Shown one piece after another: positions 24,259-33,732 of a stretch of 38,286 nucleotides of DNA; the first letter of the stretch is position 1, and each line of letters starts with the position of its first letter. The DNA comes from Bacteroidales bacterium (GTDB lineage Bacteria > Bacteroidota > Bacteroidia > Bacteroidales > UBA932): NCBI GenBank assembly GCA_017519185.1, contig JAFWSX010000019.1, positions 1-38,286 on the forward strand. Reading direction: 5' to 3'. A model generated the notes under the pieces. That model saw only the letters and a list, made by a program, of their open reading frames with translations. It did not search any database and was not told the origin of the DNA. The translations under genes and the position numbers were made by a program.

Positions 24259-26322
24259 ATGAAAAGCCGGTTTATCCTTATAACTTTTCTGTTACTTCTG
24301 CCGGTAATCCTCAGAGCGCAAGGAGATTGGTGGAACGAAGACCCGAGCTATGTGGTTCCGATCGATGCGGCGGGCATTACTGCCGACCGTCCTATGAGAA
24401 AGATAGGAATCCAGGAGACCAGACTCGACACAATTGCACTCAGGGACAACATTGCGCTTTCTATTGCCGACGTTCTGACATTCAACTCTTCGGTATTCGT
24501 CAAGCAGTACGGCCGCGGCAGCCTTTCGACAATAGCGTTCAGGGGTACTTCGGCATCGCATACGCAGGTAAGCTGGAACGGAATGAAGATCAACTCGCCG
24601 ATGCTCGGAATGACCGACTTTTCGATGATTCCGTCGTACTTCATCGACGATGCATCGCTGCTTCACGGCTCATCTTCTCTCGGGATGTCCGGTGGCGGCC
24701 TGGGTGGCGCTGTGGTGTTGTCGACTGAGCCCGCGGACTACAAGGGGCTGGGCATACAGGCTGTTCAAGGCATCGGTTCGTTCGGCACCTTCGACGAGTT
24801 TCTGAGGGTTACCTGGGGCAACGATCACTGGCAGACTTCAACCCGTGCCGTATACACCTCAAGCCGCAACGACTTCACATACCGCAACTACAACAAGAAG
24901 ATCGACGGCCAGTATCCGATCGATACAAACCGCTGCGGTGCGATCAGAGACTTTCACTTGCTCCAGGAGGCATATTACAACACAGGCCACGGCGACCGGT
25001 TCGGCATCAATGCCTGGTATATGGCCAGCACACGTGGCGTACCGATGCTGAGCGTCGATTACCGCAGCAACCAGGATTATGTCAACGAGCAGGGGGAGAA
25101 CACTCTTCGCAGCGTGCTGAGCTGGGACCACGACCGCCGCAGCTACAAGGTCCACACTAAGGCCGGATACAATGGCACCCGCCAGTCCTACGATTTCATC
25201 AAGGACAAGGGCAACGGGCAGATGGTGCAGATGGTGGAGAGCCGCAGCCGCATCAACACGGTCTATGCGCAGAGCGAGGCTGAGTTTTTCCTGCCAGGCA
25301 ACTGGATGTTCACGGCGCAGCTGGCGGCCTACCAGCATTTCGTGCAGAGCAAGGACCGCAACGCCGCGGCATTGACCGGAAGTGGGACCATCGAGGGCAA
25401 TACTCAGAAGGTTGCCATAGGCTATAATCAGGCGCGCTTCGAGATGCTGTCATACATTTCCGCCAAGTGGCAGCCTACGCAGAGGCTGGGACTGAGCGCT
25501 TCGCTGAGGGAAGAACTTTACGGCGATAGTTTCACTCCGCTGATTCCCGCATTCTTCGCGGACTATCTCGTAAGCCGCACTGGCAATGTCCGTCTTAAGG
25601 CTTCTGCCAGCCACAACTTCCGTTTTCCTACTCTCAATGACCTCTATTTCATGCCTGGCGGCAATCCTGACCTGAAGCCGGAGAAGGGTATTTCGTATGA
25701 TGCGGGTGTCAGTTTTGCCACGGCTAAGGACGATGTCTATTCTCTCGACGGAGAGCTGACCTGGTTCGATTCATATATAGATGACTGGATTGTGTGGATT
25801 CCAACCTTCAAGGGTTATTGGACGCCGCGCAACATCAAGCAGGTGCACGCCTACGGCATCGAGGCGAAGGCGGGCGGTTTCCTGCAGCTTGCACGTGACT
25901 GGCAGCTGCATCTGAACGGTTCGTTCTCGTGGACGCCTTCTATCAACAACGGCGACCCGGCCGACTGGGCAGACGAGGCTATCGGCAAGCAGCTGGTCTA
26001 TGTGCCGCTGCTCTCGTCTTCGGTGAACGGTTCGCTGGCTTACAAGAGCTGGAAGCTGACCTACAAGTGGTGTTATTACAGTGAGCGTTTCACTACTTCG
26101 GACAATGACATCAAGTCGAAGATAGGGAGGGTGCTGCCATATTTTATGAATGACATCGTGCTCGAGAAGCGGTTTATGACGAAGCCTGCGGAGCTCTCGC
26201 TCAAACTTGCGGTCAACAATCTTTTCAATGAGGAGTACGAATCTGTCCTGAACCGGCCTATGCCCGGCCGCAATTTCGAGTTTTTCATCGAGATCAGACC
26301 TAATATTCGGCACAGTAGATAA
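24259..26322 (+). CDS. btuB: TonB-dependent cobalamin receptor BtuB
   Basis: A 687-residue outer-membrane receptor. Signal peptide about 1-20 (ending LRAQ), then a plug domain (about 50-160) with VLTFNSSVFVKQYGRGSLST and IAFRGTSASHTQVSWNG, and GGGLGGAVVL at its end, followed by a 22-strand-type barrel with the late motif LNDLYFMPGGNPDLKPEKG and the terminal NLFNEEYESVLNRPMPGRNFEFFIEI strand. Under a cobalamin riboswitch and next to btuG, the substrate is a corrinoid. The N-terminus lacks the carboxypeptidase-like extension of SusC proteins, which also fits BtuB. No terminator is obvious directly after the stop; the GC-rich element at 26323-26677 follows. Confidence 0.9.
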   Translation: MKSRFILITFLLLLPVILRAQGDWWNEDPSYVVPIDAAGITADRPMRKIGIQETRLDTIALRDNIALSIADVLTFNSSVFVKQYGRGSLSTIAFRGTSASHTQVSWNGMKINSPMLGMTDFSMIPSYFIDDASLLHGSSSLGMSGGGLGGAVVLSTEPADYKGLGIQAVQGIGSFGTFDEFLRVTWGNDHWQTSTRAVYTSSRNDFTYRNYNKKIDGQYPIDTNRCGAIRDFHLLQEAYYNTGHGDRFGINAWYMASTRGVPMLSVDYRSNQDYVNEQGENTLRSVLSWDHDRRSYKVHTKAGYNGTRQSYDFIKDKGNGQMVQMVESRSRINTVYAQSEAEFFLPGNWMFTAQLAAYQHFVQSKDRNAAALTGSGTIEGNTQKVAIGYNQARFEMLSYISAKWQPTQRLGLSASLREELYGDSFTPLIPAFFADYLVSRTGNVRLKASASHNFRFPTLNDLYFMPGGNPDLKPEKGISYDAGVSFATAKDDVYSLDGELTWFDSYIDDWIVWIPTFKGYWTPRNIKQVHAYGIEAKAGGFLQLARDWQLHLNGSFSWTPSINNGDPADWADEAIGKQLVYVPLLSSSVNGSLAYKSWKLTYKWCYYSERFTTSDNDIKSKIGRVLPYFMNDIVLEKRFMTKPAELSLKLAVNNLFNEEYESVLNRPMPGRNFEFFIEIRPNIRHSR

Positions 26323-26677
26323 TCGAATCTGCTGTTAACAAAGGACTCTTTAGACCAACAACTCAGAGGGCACGAAAACACTCGGTCGGTACCTATTGCT
26401 GCCGCCGTGTCACAGACCTGACTTGCGGCGACCTCCGTTGTATATTACTGGGGCGCTGCCCCAACCCCCGCCGCTACGGCCTGCTATCAGCACAAGCCTA
26501 CCCGCACGGCCTCCGCTAGCGCCTGCAGGCGCCCGTTCGTCCTGCTGCGCGATAACTCGTATCCAACGGGCCCCTCCCTCTTTACTACCGAGGGCGGTAG
26601 TGTCGCCGGCAAGTCAGTCTGTTCGGGCGGCTTGTCGCCGACTGGGTTTTCTTCGGCAGAGTAACGGACTTATAGTG
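26323..26677. repeat. GC-rich hairpin-rich non-coding element
   Basis: A 355-base gap without a supportable gene; the plus-strand frame at 26396-26686 encodes only a Pro/Ala/Arg-rich, low-complexity sequence. The composition is clearly more GC-rich than its flanks. Strong secondary structure is visible: GGGGC-GCT-GCCCC near 26450-26462, the perfect 14-bp palindrome GCGCCTGCAGGCGC at 26519-26532, ACTACCG-AGGG-CGGTAGT at 26584-26601, and a 12-bp stem with two mismatches pairing about 26602-26613 with 26632-26643. The minus strand contains CGAGTTATCGCG, then AGC and GACGAA (about 26538-26559), also present at positions 8-30 of the window. It could be a dispersed repeat, a structured RNA or the remnant of a mobile element; I cannot decide. 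Confidence 0.5.
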
Positions 26678-27907
26678 CTATTCTAAAATGTTTCCCCGCA
26701 GGATGACTTTGTCGATGAAGGGGGTGGTGTAGCGGTAGGCGAGGCTGCCGAGGGTGTCGAAGCCGGGCTTTGCGACGATGATGTTTGCGAGCTTGCCGAC
26801 GGCGATGGAGCCGGCTATGTCGCTGACGTCCATAGCGCAGGCAGAATTGACTGTTACCGCATTGAAGGCCTGCTCAGGGGTGAGCCTCATCCTGATGCAG
26901 CCGAGTGCCATTACGAAACGCATATCGCCTGAAGGAGAGGTGCCGGGATTGTAGTCAGATGCGAGTGCGATGCCGAGACCAGTTTCGATGAATCCCTTGG
27001 CGTTTCCAAAGGGATCCCGCAGGAAGAATGAAGCTCCCGGAAGCATCGTGGGCATAGTAGCGCTGCCTTTCAGACAGTCAATCTCGGCCTGAGTAGTCCT
27101 CTCCAGATGGTCCACCGACAGGGCGCCGTGCGCCACTCCGACCTGTACGCCGCCGCTCACTGCGAGCTGGTTGGCGTGCAGCTTCGGGCGGAGGCCATAT
27201 CTTGCGGCAGTCTCCAGAATCTCAGCAGTATCCTCAACAGTGAAGAACCCCTGTTCGCAGAAAACATCCGCAAAATCTGCCAGGCCTTCCGCAGCCACGG
27301 CCGGAATCATCTCCCGGCACACCAGCCGGACATAATCTTCGCGTGACATTCCCCGCGCAACAGCGTGAGCTCAGAGGAAGGTGGATTTCACCACTGCAGG
27401 CACAGTTTCCCTGATGCGGCGAATCACACGGAGCATCTTCAGTTCGTCGTCAGTGCTCAGGCCGTATCCGCTCTTGATCTCGATGGCACCGCTTCCGGCA
27501 GCCATCATCTCGCGGACACGTTCAATGCTCTGTTCGAACAGCTCATCCTCTGAAGTGTTGTGCAGCAAGTCTGCGGAATTGAGAATGCCACCGCCATTGG
27601 CGGCAATCTCCGCATAGCTCAGACCGCGTATCTTGTCCTCGAACTCCCGCTCGCGGCTGCCGGCCCATACTGCGTGGGTATGTGAATCGCAGAAGGCCGG
27701 GATGACCATCCGGCCGGCAGCGCTCCAGCACTCATCAGCCCCGGAAGGCAGGCCGCCGGCCATAGTGCCGAAGCCGGCGATCAAATCTCCGTCCATCAGC
27801 AGCCAGGCATCCTTCAGGACGCCGACTTCGCTCATTGCCGCACCTTCCTTGCGCACATCAGTGCCTATGCCCGCGAGCAGTCCTATGTCGGTGACAAGAG
27901 TCTTCAT
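26678..27907 (-). pseudogene. hutI: Imidazolonepropionase HutI interrupted by one in-frame TGA
   Basis: HutI hydrolyses 4-imidazolone-5-propionate to N-formimino-L-glutamate, the third step of histidine breakdown. The reading frame is continuous from ATG 27907 to the stop at 26678 except for a TGA at 27371-27373 (codon 179). The N-terminal part (178 residues) has the metal-binding HTH at H76 and H78 in CDSHTHAVWAGSRERE and ends VVKSTFL; after the TGA the same frame continues AHAVARGMSREDYVRLV and carries LHANQL, VDHLE and SDYNPGTSPSGD. The family normally reads S-T-F-L-G-A-H-A, so the TGA replaces a glycine codon (GGA), a single-base change. Repaired, it would have 409 residues, normal for HutI. 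It follows hutH by three bases. Nonsense mutation or sequencing error are the likely explanations; an annotation pipeline would call two genes. Confidence 0.9.
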
Positions 27908-27910
27908 CCT

Positions 27911-29398
27911 TTAGAAATAGTTTTCTTTCTTGATGAACTGAACGCTGCGGTGGATGAGGGGAGAGAGGTATGTGTCATTGTCCACGAACGGAACCTCCTT
28001 GCGGTAGTCGGTGAGCAAAGCCTCAAGCAGCTTGCTGGTTTTCGCAGGGCGGCGGAACTCCATAGCCTGGGCGGCATTCATCAGTTCGATGGCAAGCACG
28101 GTCTCGCAGTTGTCGACAACCTTCACAAGCTTGGTGGCTGAATTGGCACCCATACTTACGTGGTCCTCCTGTCCCTGTGATGAAGGGATGGAATCGACAG
28201 AAGCCGGCCAGCAGAGCATCTTGTTCTGGCTGACAATAGATGCTGCCGTGTACTGCGGAATCATAAAGCCAGAGTTCAGGCCGGGGTTGGCCACGAGGAA
28301 CTTCGGAAGACCGCGCACACCTGCAATCAGCTGGTAGATGCGGCGCTCGGATATGTTCGACAGCTCCGCCATTGCGATGGCCAGTGCATCCATAGGGATG
28401 GCAATCGGCTCGCCGTGGAAGTTGCCTGCAGATATGATCATATCCTCGTCAGGGAAGATATTGGGGTTGTCGGTGGTCGAATTGATCTCGTTCTCGATGA
28501 CTGAACGCACATACTTGATGTTGTCCTTCACGGCACCGTGAACCTGCGGGATGCAGCGGAAAGAGTAGGGGTCCTGCACGTGCTCTTTCGGACGGGAGAT
28601 CAGCTCACTGCCGCCAAGGATCCTCATAAAACGCTCCGCGGTGTCGAGCTGGCCTTCGTGTGTGCGCAGCCGGTGTGTCAGCGGAAGGAAAGCCTCAATG
28701 CGGCCGTCAAAGGCATCCAGAGAGAGAGCTCCGATCAGGTCGGCCCACTTGCTCAAGCGGTAGCTCTTGAGCAGGCACCAGATGGCGTGCGCGCTCATAA
28801 ACTGGGTTCCGTTGAGAAGGGCAAGACCCTCCTTGCTCTTCAGCGATATCGGCTCCCATCCCTTTTCTTTCCACACTTCAGCCGCCGGCTTCACTTCGCC
28901 TTTGTAAAGCACTTCGCCCATTCCGATCAGCGGTAGGCAGAGATGAGCCAGAGGAACGAGGTCTCCGGAAGCTCCGAGCGAACCCTGTGAGTAGACAACC
29001 GGCAGAATGTCTTCGTTGAACATATCGATGAGCCTCTGCACGGTTGAGAGCTGTGCTCCGGAATGGCCGTAGGAGAGGTTCTGCACTTTCAGAAGGAGCA
29101 TCAGCCTCACTATCTCAGGATTGACTTTTTCTCCGGTGCCGCAGGCGTGCGACATAACGAGGTTGTGTTGGAGCTGGCCGAGCTCTGCTTCAGGAATGGT
29201 CACGTTGTAAAGGCTGCCGAAGCCAGTGGTAATTCCGTAGATGGGGCGGTCGACAGATTTTATCTTCTCATCGAGATACTGGCGGCAACGTATCACCGCA
29301 TAGGTACATTCGTCTGAAAGTTCGATTTTCAGATGCTTGTCCATTATCTCCTTTATCCCGTCCAGCGACAGGTGCTTGAAACTTATCTTATGTATCAT
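27911..29398 (-). CDS. hutH: Histidine ammonia-lyase
   Basis: Deaminates L-histidine to trans-urocanate, the first step of the pathway. The 495-residue protein has the MIO-forming Ala-Ser-Gly at 143-145 in GSLGASGDLVPLAHL, the catalytic tyrosine Y54 in RPIYGITTGFG, and the NSTDNP-type segment as NEINSTTDNPNIF, with FHGEPIA after it. Length and motif spacing are normal for HutH. Its ATG overlaps the hutU stop codon (ATGA at 29395-29398), so it is cotranslated within the ftcD-hutU-hutH-hutI operon. Confidence 0.97.
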   Translation of the reverse strand: MIHKISFKHLSLDGIKEIMDKHLKIELSDECTYAVIRCRQYLDEKIKSVDRPIYGITTGFGSLYNVTIPEAELGQLQHNLVMSHACGTGEKVNPEIVRLMLLLKVQNLSYGHSGAQLSTVQRLIDMFNEDILPVVYSQGSLGASGDLVPLAHLCLPLIGMGEVLYKGEVKPAAEVWKEKGWEPISLKSKEGLALLNGTQFMSAHAIWCLLKSYRLSKWADLIGALSLDAFDGRIEAFLPLTHRLRTHEGQLDTAERFMRILGGSELISRPKEHVQDPYSFRCIPQVHGAVKDNIKYVRSVIENEINSTTDNPNIFPDEDMIISAGNFHGEPIAIPMDALAIAMAELSNISERRIYQLIAGVRGLPKFLVANPGLNSGFMIPQYTAASIVSQNKMLCWPASVDSIPSSQGQEDHVSMGANSATKLVKVVDNCETVLAIELMNAAQAMEFRRPAKTSKLLEALLTDYRKEVPFVDNDTYLSPLIHRSVQFIKKENYF

Positions 29399-31419
29399 AG
29401 TGTTAAGGCGTCTTTGATTATGTTGTCGTCTGCAATGTTAGGCATAGTTATTTTCAGTCCGGGGGTGCGGGCCATCTCCCGCTCGGCGCTGTTCATCGCG
29501 CCCTGGTTGCGGGCCCAGCTGCGGCGTGCTATTCCGTTGTTGACATCCCAGAACAGCATTTCGCGGATGTGACGGGCGGAGTCCTCGGATCCGTCGATGA
29601 CCATTCCGAAACCGCCGTTGATCACTTCACCCCAGCCGACTCCGCCGCCGTTGTGGACAGAAACCCAGGTGGCACCGCGGAAAGAGTCGCCGATGACGTT
29701 CTGCACTGCCATATCGGCGGTGAACTGGCTGCCGTCATAGATGTTGGATGTCTCGCGGAACGGAGAGTCTGTGCCCGACACGTCGTGGTGGTCGCGGCCC
29801 AGAACTACCGGGCCTTTGAGCCGTCCGTCGCGGATGGCATCGTTGAATGCAAGGGCTATCTTGGTGCGGCCTTCGCAGTCGGCGTAGAGGATGCGGGCCT
29901 GAGAACCCACAACTAGCTTGTTACGGCCGGCCTCGTCGATCCATTTCACATTGTCGTGCATCTGGCCCTTTATCTCGTCGGGAGAGGTGCTTGCCTCTTT
30001 CTCGAGCACTTCCATCGCCAGCCTGTCGGTGAGCGCCAGGTCGTCAGGATCCTCGCTCATACAAATCCAGCGGAACGGGCCGAAGCCATAGTCGAAATAC
30101 ATCGGGCCCATAATGTCCTGCACGTATGAAGGATATTTGAAACTGCCGTCTGCCTTGAGCACGTCTGCGCCGGCCCTTGAGCATTCAAGCAGGAAAGCGT
30201 TGCCATAGTCGAAGAAATACATTCCCTGAGCGGCCAGACGGCCGATCGCTGCGGCGTGGCGGCGAAGGGAAGCATAGACAGCCTCCTTGAAGGCGGCGGG
30301 GTCTGATGCCATCAGGGCCTTGCTCTCCTCGAAACTCAGCCCGGCCGGATAGTAACCGCCAGCGAAGGGATTATGGAGGGAGGTCTGGTCCGAGCCCAGA
30401 TCCACCTTGATGCCTTCGTCGGCCAGCCGTTCCCAAAGGTCGACTACGTTGCCGACATATGCAAGCGACACGACCTCTCGGCCTGCCACTGCCCACCGAA
30501 TGCGGGGTATGAGTTCGTCCAGGTCGTCGTGCAGTTCGTCCACCCAGCCCTGTTCGAAACGTTTCTGAGCGGCAGAAGGGTTGATTTCCGCAGTGACACT
30601 GACCACTCCGGCGATATTGCCGGCCTTGGGCTGAGCACCAGACATTCCGCCGAGGCCTGCCGTGACGAAGAGCATTCCGTGACGCTCCTCTTCAGTGCCT
30701 TTCAGGCCGCGTTTCCAGAGCTGCTTGCGTGCTGCGTTCATCACTGTGATGGTGGTGCCGTGCACGATGCCCTGGGGGCCGATGTACATCCAGGAACCTG
30801 CAGTCATCTGGCCGTACTGTGAAACGCCCATCGCGTTGAAGCGTTCCCAGTTGTCCTGAGAGGAGTAGTTGGGAATCACCATTCCGTTGGTGATGACTAC
30901 CCGCGGAGCATCCTTGTGGCTCGGGAACAATCCGAGGGGATGGCCGCTGTACATTGCCAGCGTCTGCTCCTCAGTCATATTGGCCAGGTACTGCATCACC
31001 AGGCGGTACTGTGCCCAGTTCTGGAATGCGGCACCGTTGCCACCATAGACTATCAGTTCGTGTGGATGCTGGGCCACGCGCTCGTCCAGGTTGTTCTGGA
31101 TCATTGCCATCATCGCAGCAGCCTGCCTGCATTTTGCGGGATACTCGTCTATGGGGCGGGCGTACATCCGGTAGGAAGGACGGTAGCGGTACATATAGAT
31201 GCGGCCGTAGTCCTTCAACTCCTGGGCGAACTCAGGGGCGAGCTGAGCGTGCAGTTGAGGCGGGAAATAACGCAGCGCATTGCGCAGTGCGAGTTCCTTC
31301 TCAGCTTTGGTCAGTATGTCTTTGCGTTTGGGAGCGTGATTTACTTTATCGTCGTAAGGCTTCTGCTCGGGCAGGCTGTCCTGGGGAATTCCTGCCAGAA
31401 TTTCTTCCTTGAATGTCAT
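29395..31419 (-). CDS. hutU: Urocanate hydratase
   Basis: Converts urocanate to 4-imidazolone-5-propionate using tightly bound NAD+. The 674-residue protein is of the long form found in Bacteroidetes (the Pseudomonas/Bacillus enzyme is about 555). Conserved segments are HELIVYGGNGAAFQNWAQYR, MYSGHPLGLFPSHKDAPRVV, GSWMYIGPQGIVHGTT, the NAD-binding TAGLGGMSGAQPKA, and GPFRWICMSEDPDD, followed by HNGGGVGWGEVINGGFGMV near the C-terminus. Two bases separate it from ftcD, and its TGA overlaps hutH. Confidence 0.97.
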   Translation of the reverse strand: MTFKEEILAGIPQDSLPEQKPYDDKVNHAPKRKDILTKAEKELALRNALRYFPPQLHAQLAPEFAQELKDYGRIYMYRYRPSYRMYARPIDEYPAKCRQAAAMMAMIQNNLDERVAQHPHELIVYGGNGAAFQNWAQYRLVMQYLANMTEEQTLAMYSGHPLGLFPSHKDAPRVVITNGMVIPNYSSQDNWERFNAMGVSQYGQMTAGSWMYIGPQGIVHGTTITVMNAARKQLWKRGLKGTEEERHGMLFVTAGLGGMSGAQPKAGNIAGVVSVTAEINPSAAQKRFEQGWVDELHDDLDELIPRIRWAVAGREVVSLAYVGNVVDLWERLADEGIKVDLGSDQTSLHNPFAGGYYPAGLSFEESKALMASDPAAFKEAVYASLRRHAAAIGRLAAQGMYFFDYGNAFLLECSRAGADVLKADGSFKYPSYVQDIMGPMYFDYGFGPFRWICMSEDPDDLALTDRLAMEVLEKEASTSPDEIKGQMHDNVKWIDEAGRNKLVVGSQARILYADCEGRTKIALAFNDAIRDGRLKGPVVLGRDHHDVSGTDSPFRETSNIYDGSQFTADMAVQNVIGDSFRGATWVSVHNGGGVGWGEVINGGFGMVIDGSEDSARHIREMLFWDVNNGIARRSWARNQGAMNSAEREMARTPGLKITMPNIADDNIIKDALTL

Positions 31420-31421
31420 CG

Positions 31422-33134
31422 TTACAATTTTGTTAGCGTTAATACTTCAGCCTCGAGCTTCTGCGCTTCAGCAACCATCGCTGCACCTTCTTCGATCAGG
31501 GCGCTTGCGGCGGCTTTGTCTTCCAGTCCCTGAGCGTTGATCTTGACGTTCAGGAAGGCGCCGCGGACTGCGGCACGTGCGGCCAGTGCAGCCACTCCCG
31601 CGTCAGAGGCGGAATTGGGATTGCCGTCGCGGGCCATTGCCACTGCCAGGGGGAAAACATCCATTGCAGTCTTCATTGTCTCGAGGGGAACCTGGGCTGC
31701 GTGAAGCGTGGCTGCCTCGATTGCCTTGCTGCGGGCTGCCTTCTCTTCGGGAGTACCTTTCGGAAGGCCCATAGCCGCCATTATGCCGTCGAAGGAGCGG
31801 GTGTCTTCATCCACCAGTTCCAGCATCTTGGCTAGGACTTTCTGGCCCTTGTCGGCCCACTGTGAGAATTCCTCCCAGCGGTCATCCCAGCCTCGCTTTC
31901 CGGCTGACAGGTTGGCCACCATTGTGCTCAGTGCTGCGCCGAATGCGCCCATCACTGCTGCCACGCTGCCCCCTCCTGGTGCCGGAGATTCAGATGCGGT
32001 TTCTTCGGCAAAGCCTTTGATTGTCATCCTCACAAGCCTTTCGCGGGCTGCTTCTTCTGCCGGGTCGGCAATGAGATATTCTATGACTTTTTCGCGGGGA
32101 TCGAAGGGTTTGAGGTCGTCAAGGCCCATACTCTTTACCGCTATTTTCATCAGTTCGCTTTCGGAAACTCCGACGCTGCGGTGCTGCTTCTCAAGGAAGT
32201 AGCGGCCTGCATCTATCAGCACCTGCTTAGGCACGAGGCCGACTATCTCGGTGCCGGTGACGCGCATTCCGCGGGCTTCAGCCTTGGCCGACACTTCGTC
32301 GAAGGCTTTGTGAAGGGGAGTGGCTTCGATGTCGGTGATGTTCATACTCACCTGGGCCACGCCATACTCGGGAATGTACCATCCGATGGCCTTGCAGCCT
32401 TTCAGCGTGCCGGGTATCCATACCTGCTCGCCGTTGGCGTCCTTGATGAGCGCTCCGGTGAGAGAGCCGCCTTCGCGGGCCTTGCGGCCTTTCTCGCGGA
32501 CGTCAAACGCAACGCTCATCGCCTTGCGGACTGATGTTGTATTGAGGTTGAAGTTGACTGCGATGAGGAAGTTGCGGGCTCCCACATTGCTTGCTCCGCA
32601 GCGGGCTGTAACATCGTCGTAGGCGGCAGGACCGAAATCGGGTCTGCGCTCAGGGTCGGCCATCTTCTCGGGCAGAGCCTCGTATTCGCCGGCTCGGCAC
32701 ACTGCGAGGTTGCGGCGCTCGGGCTTGAAGGCGGCGGCTTCGTAGCAGTAGCAGGGGATACCCAGTTCGTTGTACATCCTCTCGGCAAGTTTTCTTGCAA
32801 GGACGGCACATTCTTCAAGGGTTATGCCCTGGACCGGGACCAGCGGCTGCACATCGGTAGCGCCTGAGCGGGGATGCTCGCCGTGATGGAGACGCATATC
32901 GATCAGCTCCTGGGCTTTGGCGGCTCCTTGGAATGCGGCTTCGCAGACAGCGTCGGGTTCGCCTATGAAGGTGACCACCGTGCGGTTGGTCGCTTCGCCG
33001 GGATCGACGTTGAGCACGCTTACTGAACGGCCGTCGGGAGTTTTTGTGTCGGCTATGACTTTGACGATGGCGTCGATCACGCCCTTGTCACGGCCTTCGC
33101 TGAAATTGGGAACACATTCTATCAGTTGTTTCAT
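31422..33134 (-). CDS. ftcD: Bifunctional glutamate formimidoyltransferase / formimidoyltetrahydrofolate cyclodeaminase
   Basis: A 570-residue fusion. The N-terminal formimidoyltransferase domain (about 1-320) has IECVPNFSEGRD, RLHHGEHPRSGATDVQPLVP with the catalytic histidine, and VSMNITDIEATPLHKAFDEV. The cyclodeaminase domain (about 365-570) starts with FAEETASESPAPGGGSVAAVMGA. Together they move the formimino group of N-formimino-glutamate to tetrahydrofolate and release ammonia, giving glutamate and methenyl-THF. Being the first gene of the hut operon, it shows that this organism uses the FTCD route instead of HutF/HutG hydrolysis. The -7 element at 33163-33170 provides its likely promoter. 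Confidence 0.96.
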   Translation of the reverse strand: MKQLIECVPNFSEGRDKGVIDAIVKVIADTKTPDGRSVSVLNVDPGEATNRTVVTFIGEPDAVCEAAFQGAAKAQELIDMRLHHGEHPRSGATDVQPLVPVQGITLEECAVLARKLAERMYNELGIPCYCYEAAAFKPERRNLAVCRAGEYEALPEKMADPERRPDFGPAAYDDVTARCGASNVGARNFLIAVNFNLNTTSVRKAMSVAFDVREKGRKAREGGSLTGALIKDANGEQVWIPGTLKGCKAIGWYIPEYGVAQVSMNITDIEATPLHKAFDEVSAKAEARGMRVTGTEIVGLVPKQVLIDAGRYFLEKQHRSVGVSESELMKIAVKSMGLDDLKPFDPREKVIEYLIADPAEEAARERLVRMTIKGFAEETASESPAPGGGSVAAVMGAFGAALSTMVANLSAGKRGWDDRWEEFSQWADKGQKVLAKMLELVDEDTRSFDGIMAAMGLPKGTPEEKAARSKAIEAATLHAAQVPLETMKTAMDVFPLAVAMARDGNPNSASDAGVAALAARAAVRGAFLNVKINAQGLEDKAAASALIEEGAAMVAEAQKLEAEVLTLTKL

Positions 33135-33162
33135 AGTGTCTGGTGTGAATTATTGAATTCTT

Positions 33163-33170
33163 CAAATATA
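33163..33170 (-). promoter_or_regulatory. -7 promoter element of the histidine-degradation operon
   Basis: Minus-strand TATATTTG, an exact TAnnTTTG match, 28 bases upstream of the ftcD start. It sits in an AT-rich tract directly after the terminator of the preceding operon. The nearest TTTG is closer than the usual 19-20 bases. Confidence 0.5.
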
Positions 33171-33186
33171 ATAAAAATACAAACAA

Positions 33187-33219
33187 AAGTCCATCCTCCG
33201 ATGCAAGGGGGATGGACTT
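33187..33219 (-). terminator. Intrinsic terminator of the ECF sigma operon
   Basis: A perfect 10-bp stem (AAGTCCATCC at 33187-33196 with GGATGGACTT at 33210-33219) followed on the minus strand by TTTGTTTGTATTTTTATT. It separates the sigma-factor operon from the hut operon. Confidence 0.85.
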
Positions 33220-33255
33220 GTTGCTGTTCACTGACGAGCAGTCAGTATTTCTGCG

Positions 33256-33732
33256 TTACATGGATTTGGCGATGACCTCCTCGAATTCGTCACGGACGAT
33301 GTCGCCGTCGAAGCAGATGAACGACGTCTCGTCGCCGTCGGTGGCCAGCATCACGAAGCTCTTGATGATATTGTCGTCGCCGTTGGTGAACATCTGCATC
33401 CGGTCACCGCTGTCCTTGGCTTCCATCAGCAGCTCGTAGTTGCCGCCGCGTATCATCCTCGACACCTCGCCGGCAAGTTGTGATGCAGGACCGGAGTGCG
33501 GGATATTGAGAATGTACATACCCTTCAGGGAACGCACTAGGCGTGCTATGTCAACATCCTCATCACCCATCTCGAGGTTGAGGCGGCCGATCATCTTGAA
33601 CATAGCAGGACTGATGTAAACTGCCTCCACACCTTCCAGGTCAGAATACTTTTCGTAGAGAGACTTGCCGGTCTGTGCGAATGCGCCCACAGACAATACT
33701 GCAAGAATAACTGATAAGAGAATCTTTTTCAT
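33256..33732 (-). CDS. DUF4252 secreted protein (downstream copy)
   Basis: A 158-residue exported protein: signal peptide MKKILLSVILAVLSVGAFAQ, then a DUF4252 domain with the segments GVEAVYISPAMFKMIG, YELLMEAKDSGDRMQMF and SFICFDGDI. DUF4252 proteins are common beside ECF sigma factors in Bacteroidetes and their role is unknown. The gene overlaps the anti-sigma-like gene by four bases. It is a shorter paralogue of the protein at 34612-35166, with which it shares the ELLMEAKDG core and the ending of the domain. The terminator at 33187-33219 closes the operon. Confidence 0.88.
   Translation of the reverse strand: MKKILLSVILAVLSVGAFAQTGKSLYEKYSDLEGVEAVYISPAMFKMIGRLNLEMGDEDVDIARLVRSLKGMYILNIPHSGPASQLAGEVSRMIRGGNYELLMEAKDSGDRMQMFTNGDDNIIKSFVMLATDGDETSFICFDGDIVRDEFEEVIAKSM

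Noticed and set aside
26396-26686. 96-codon plus-strand frame in the GC-rich intergenic element
   Set aside because: The translation is low-complexity Pro/Ala/Arg with no motif, as expected from GC-rich hairpin DNA.
27371-27373. TGA in hutI as selenocysteine or glycine recoding
   Set aside because: TGA ends other genes here (for example hutU), no SECIS-like hairpin was recognised downstream, and glycine recoding of TGA is not known in Bacteroidales.
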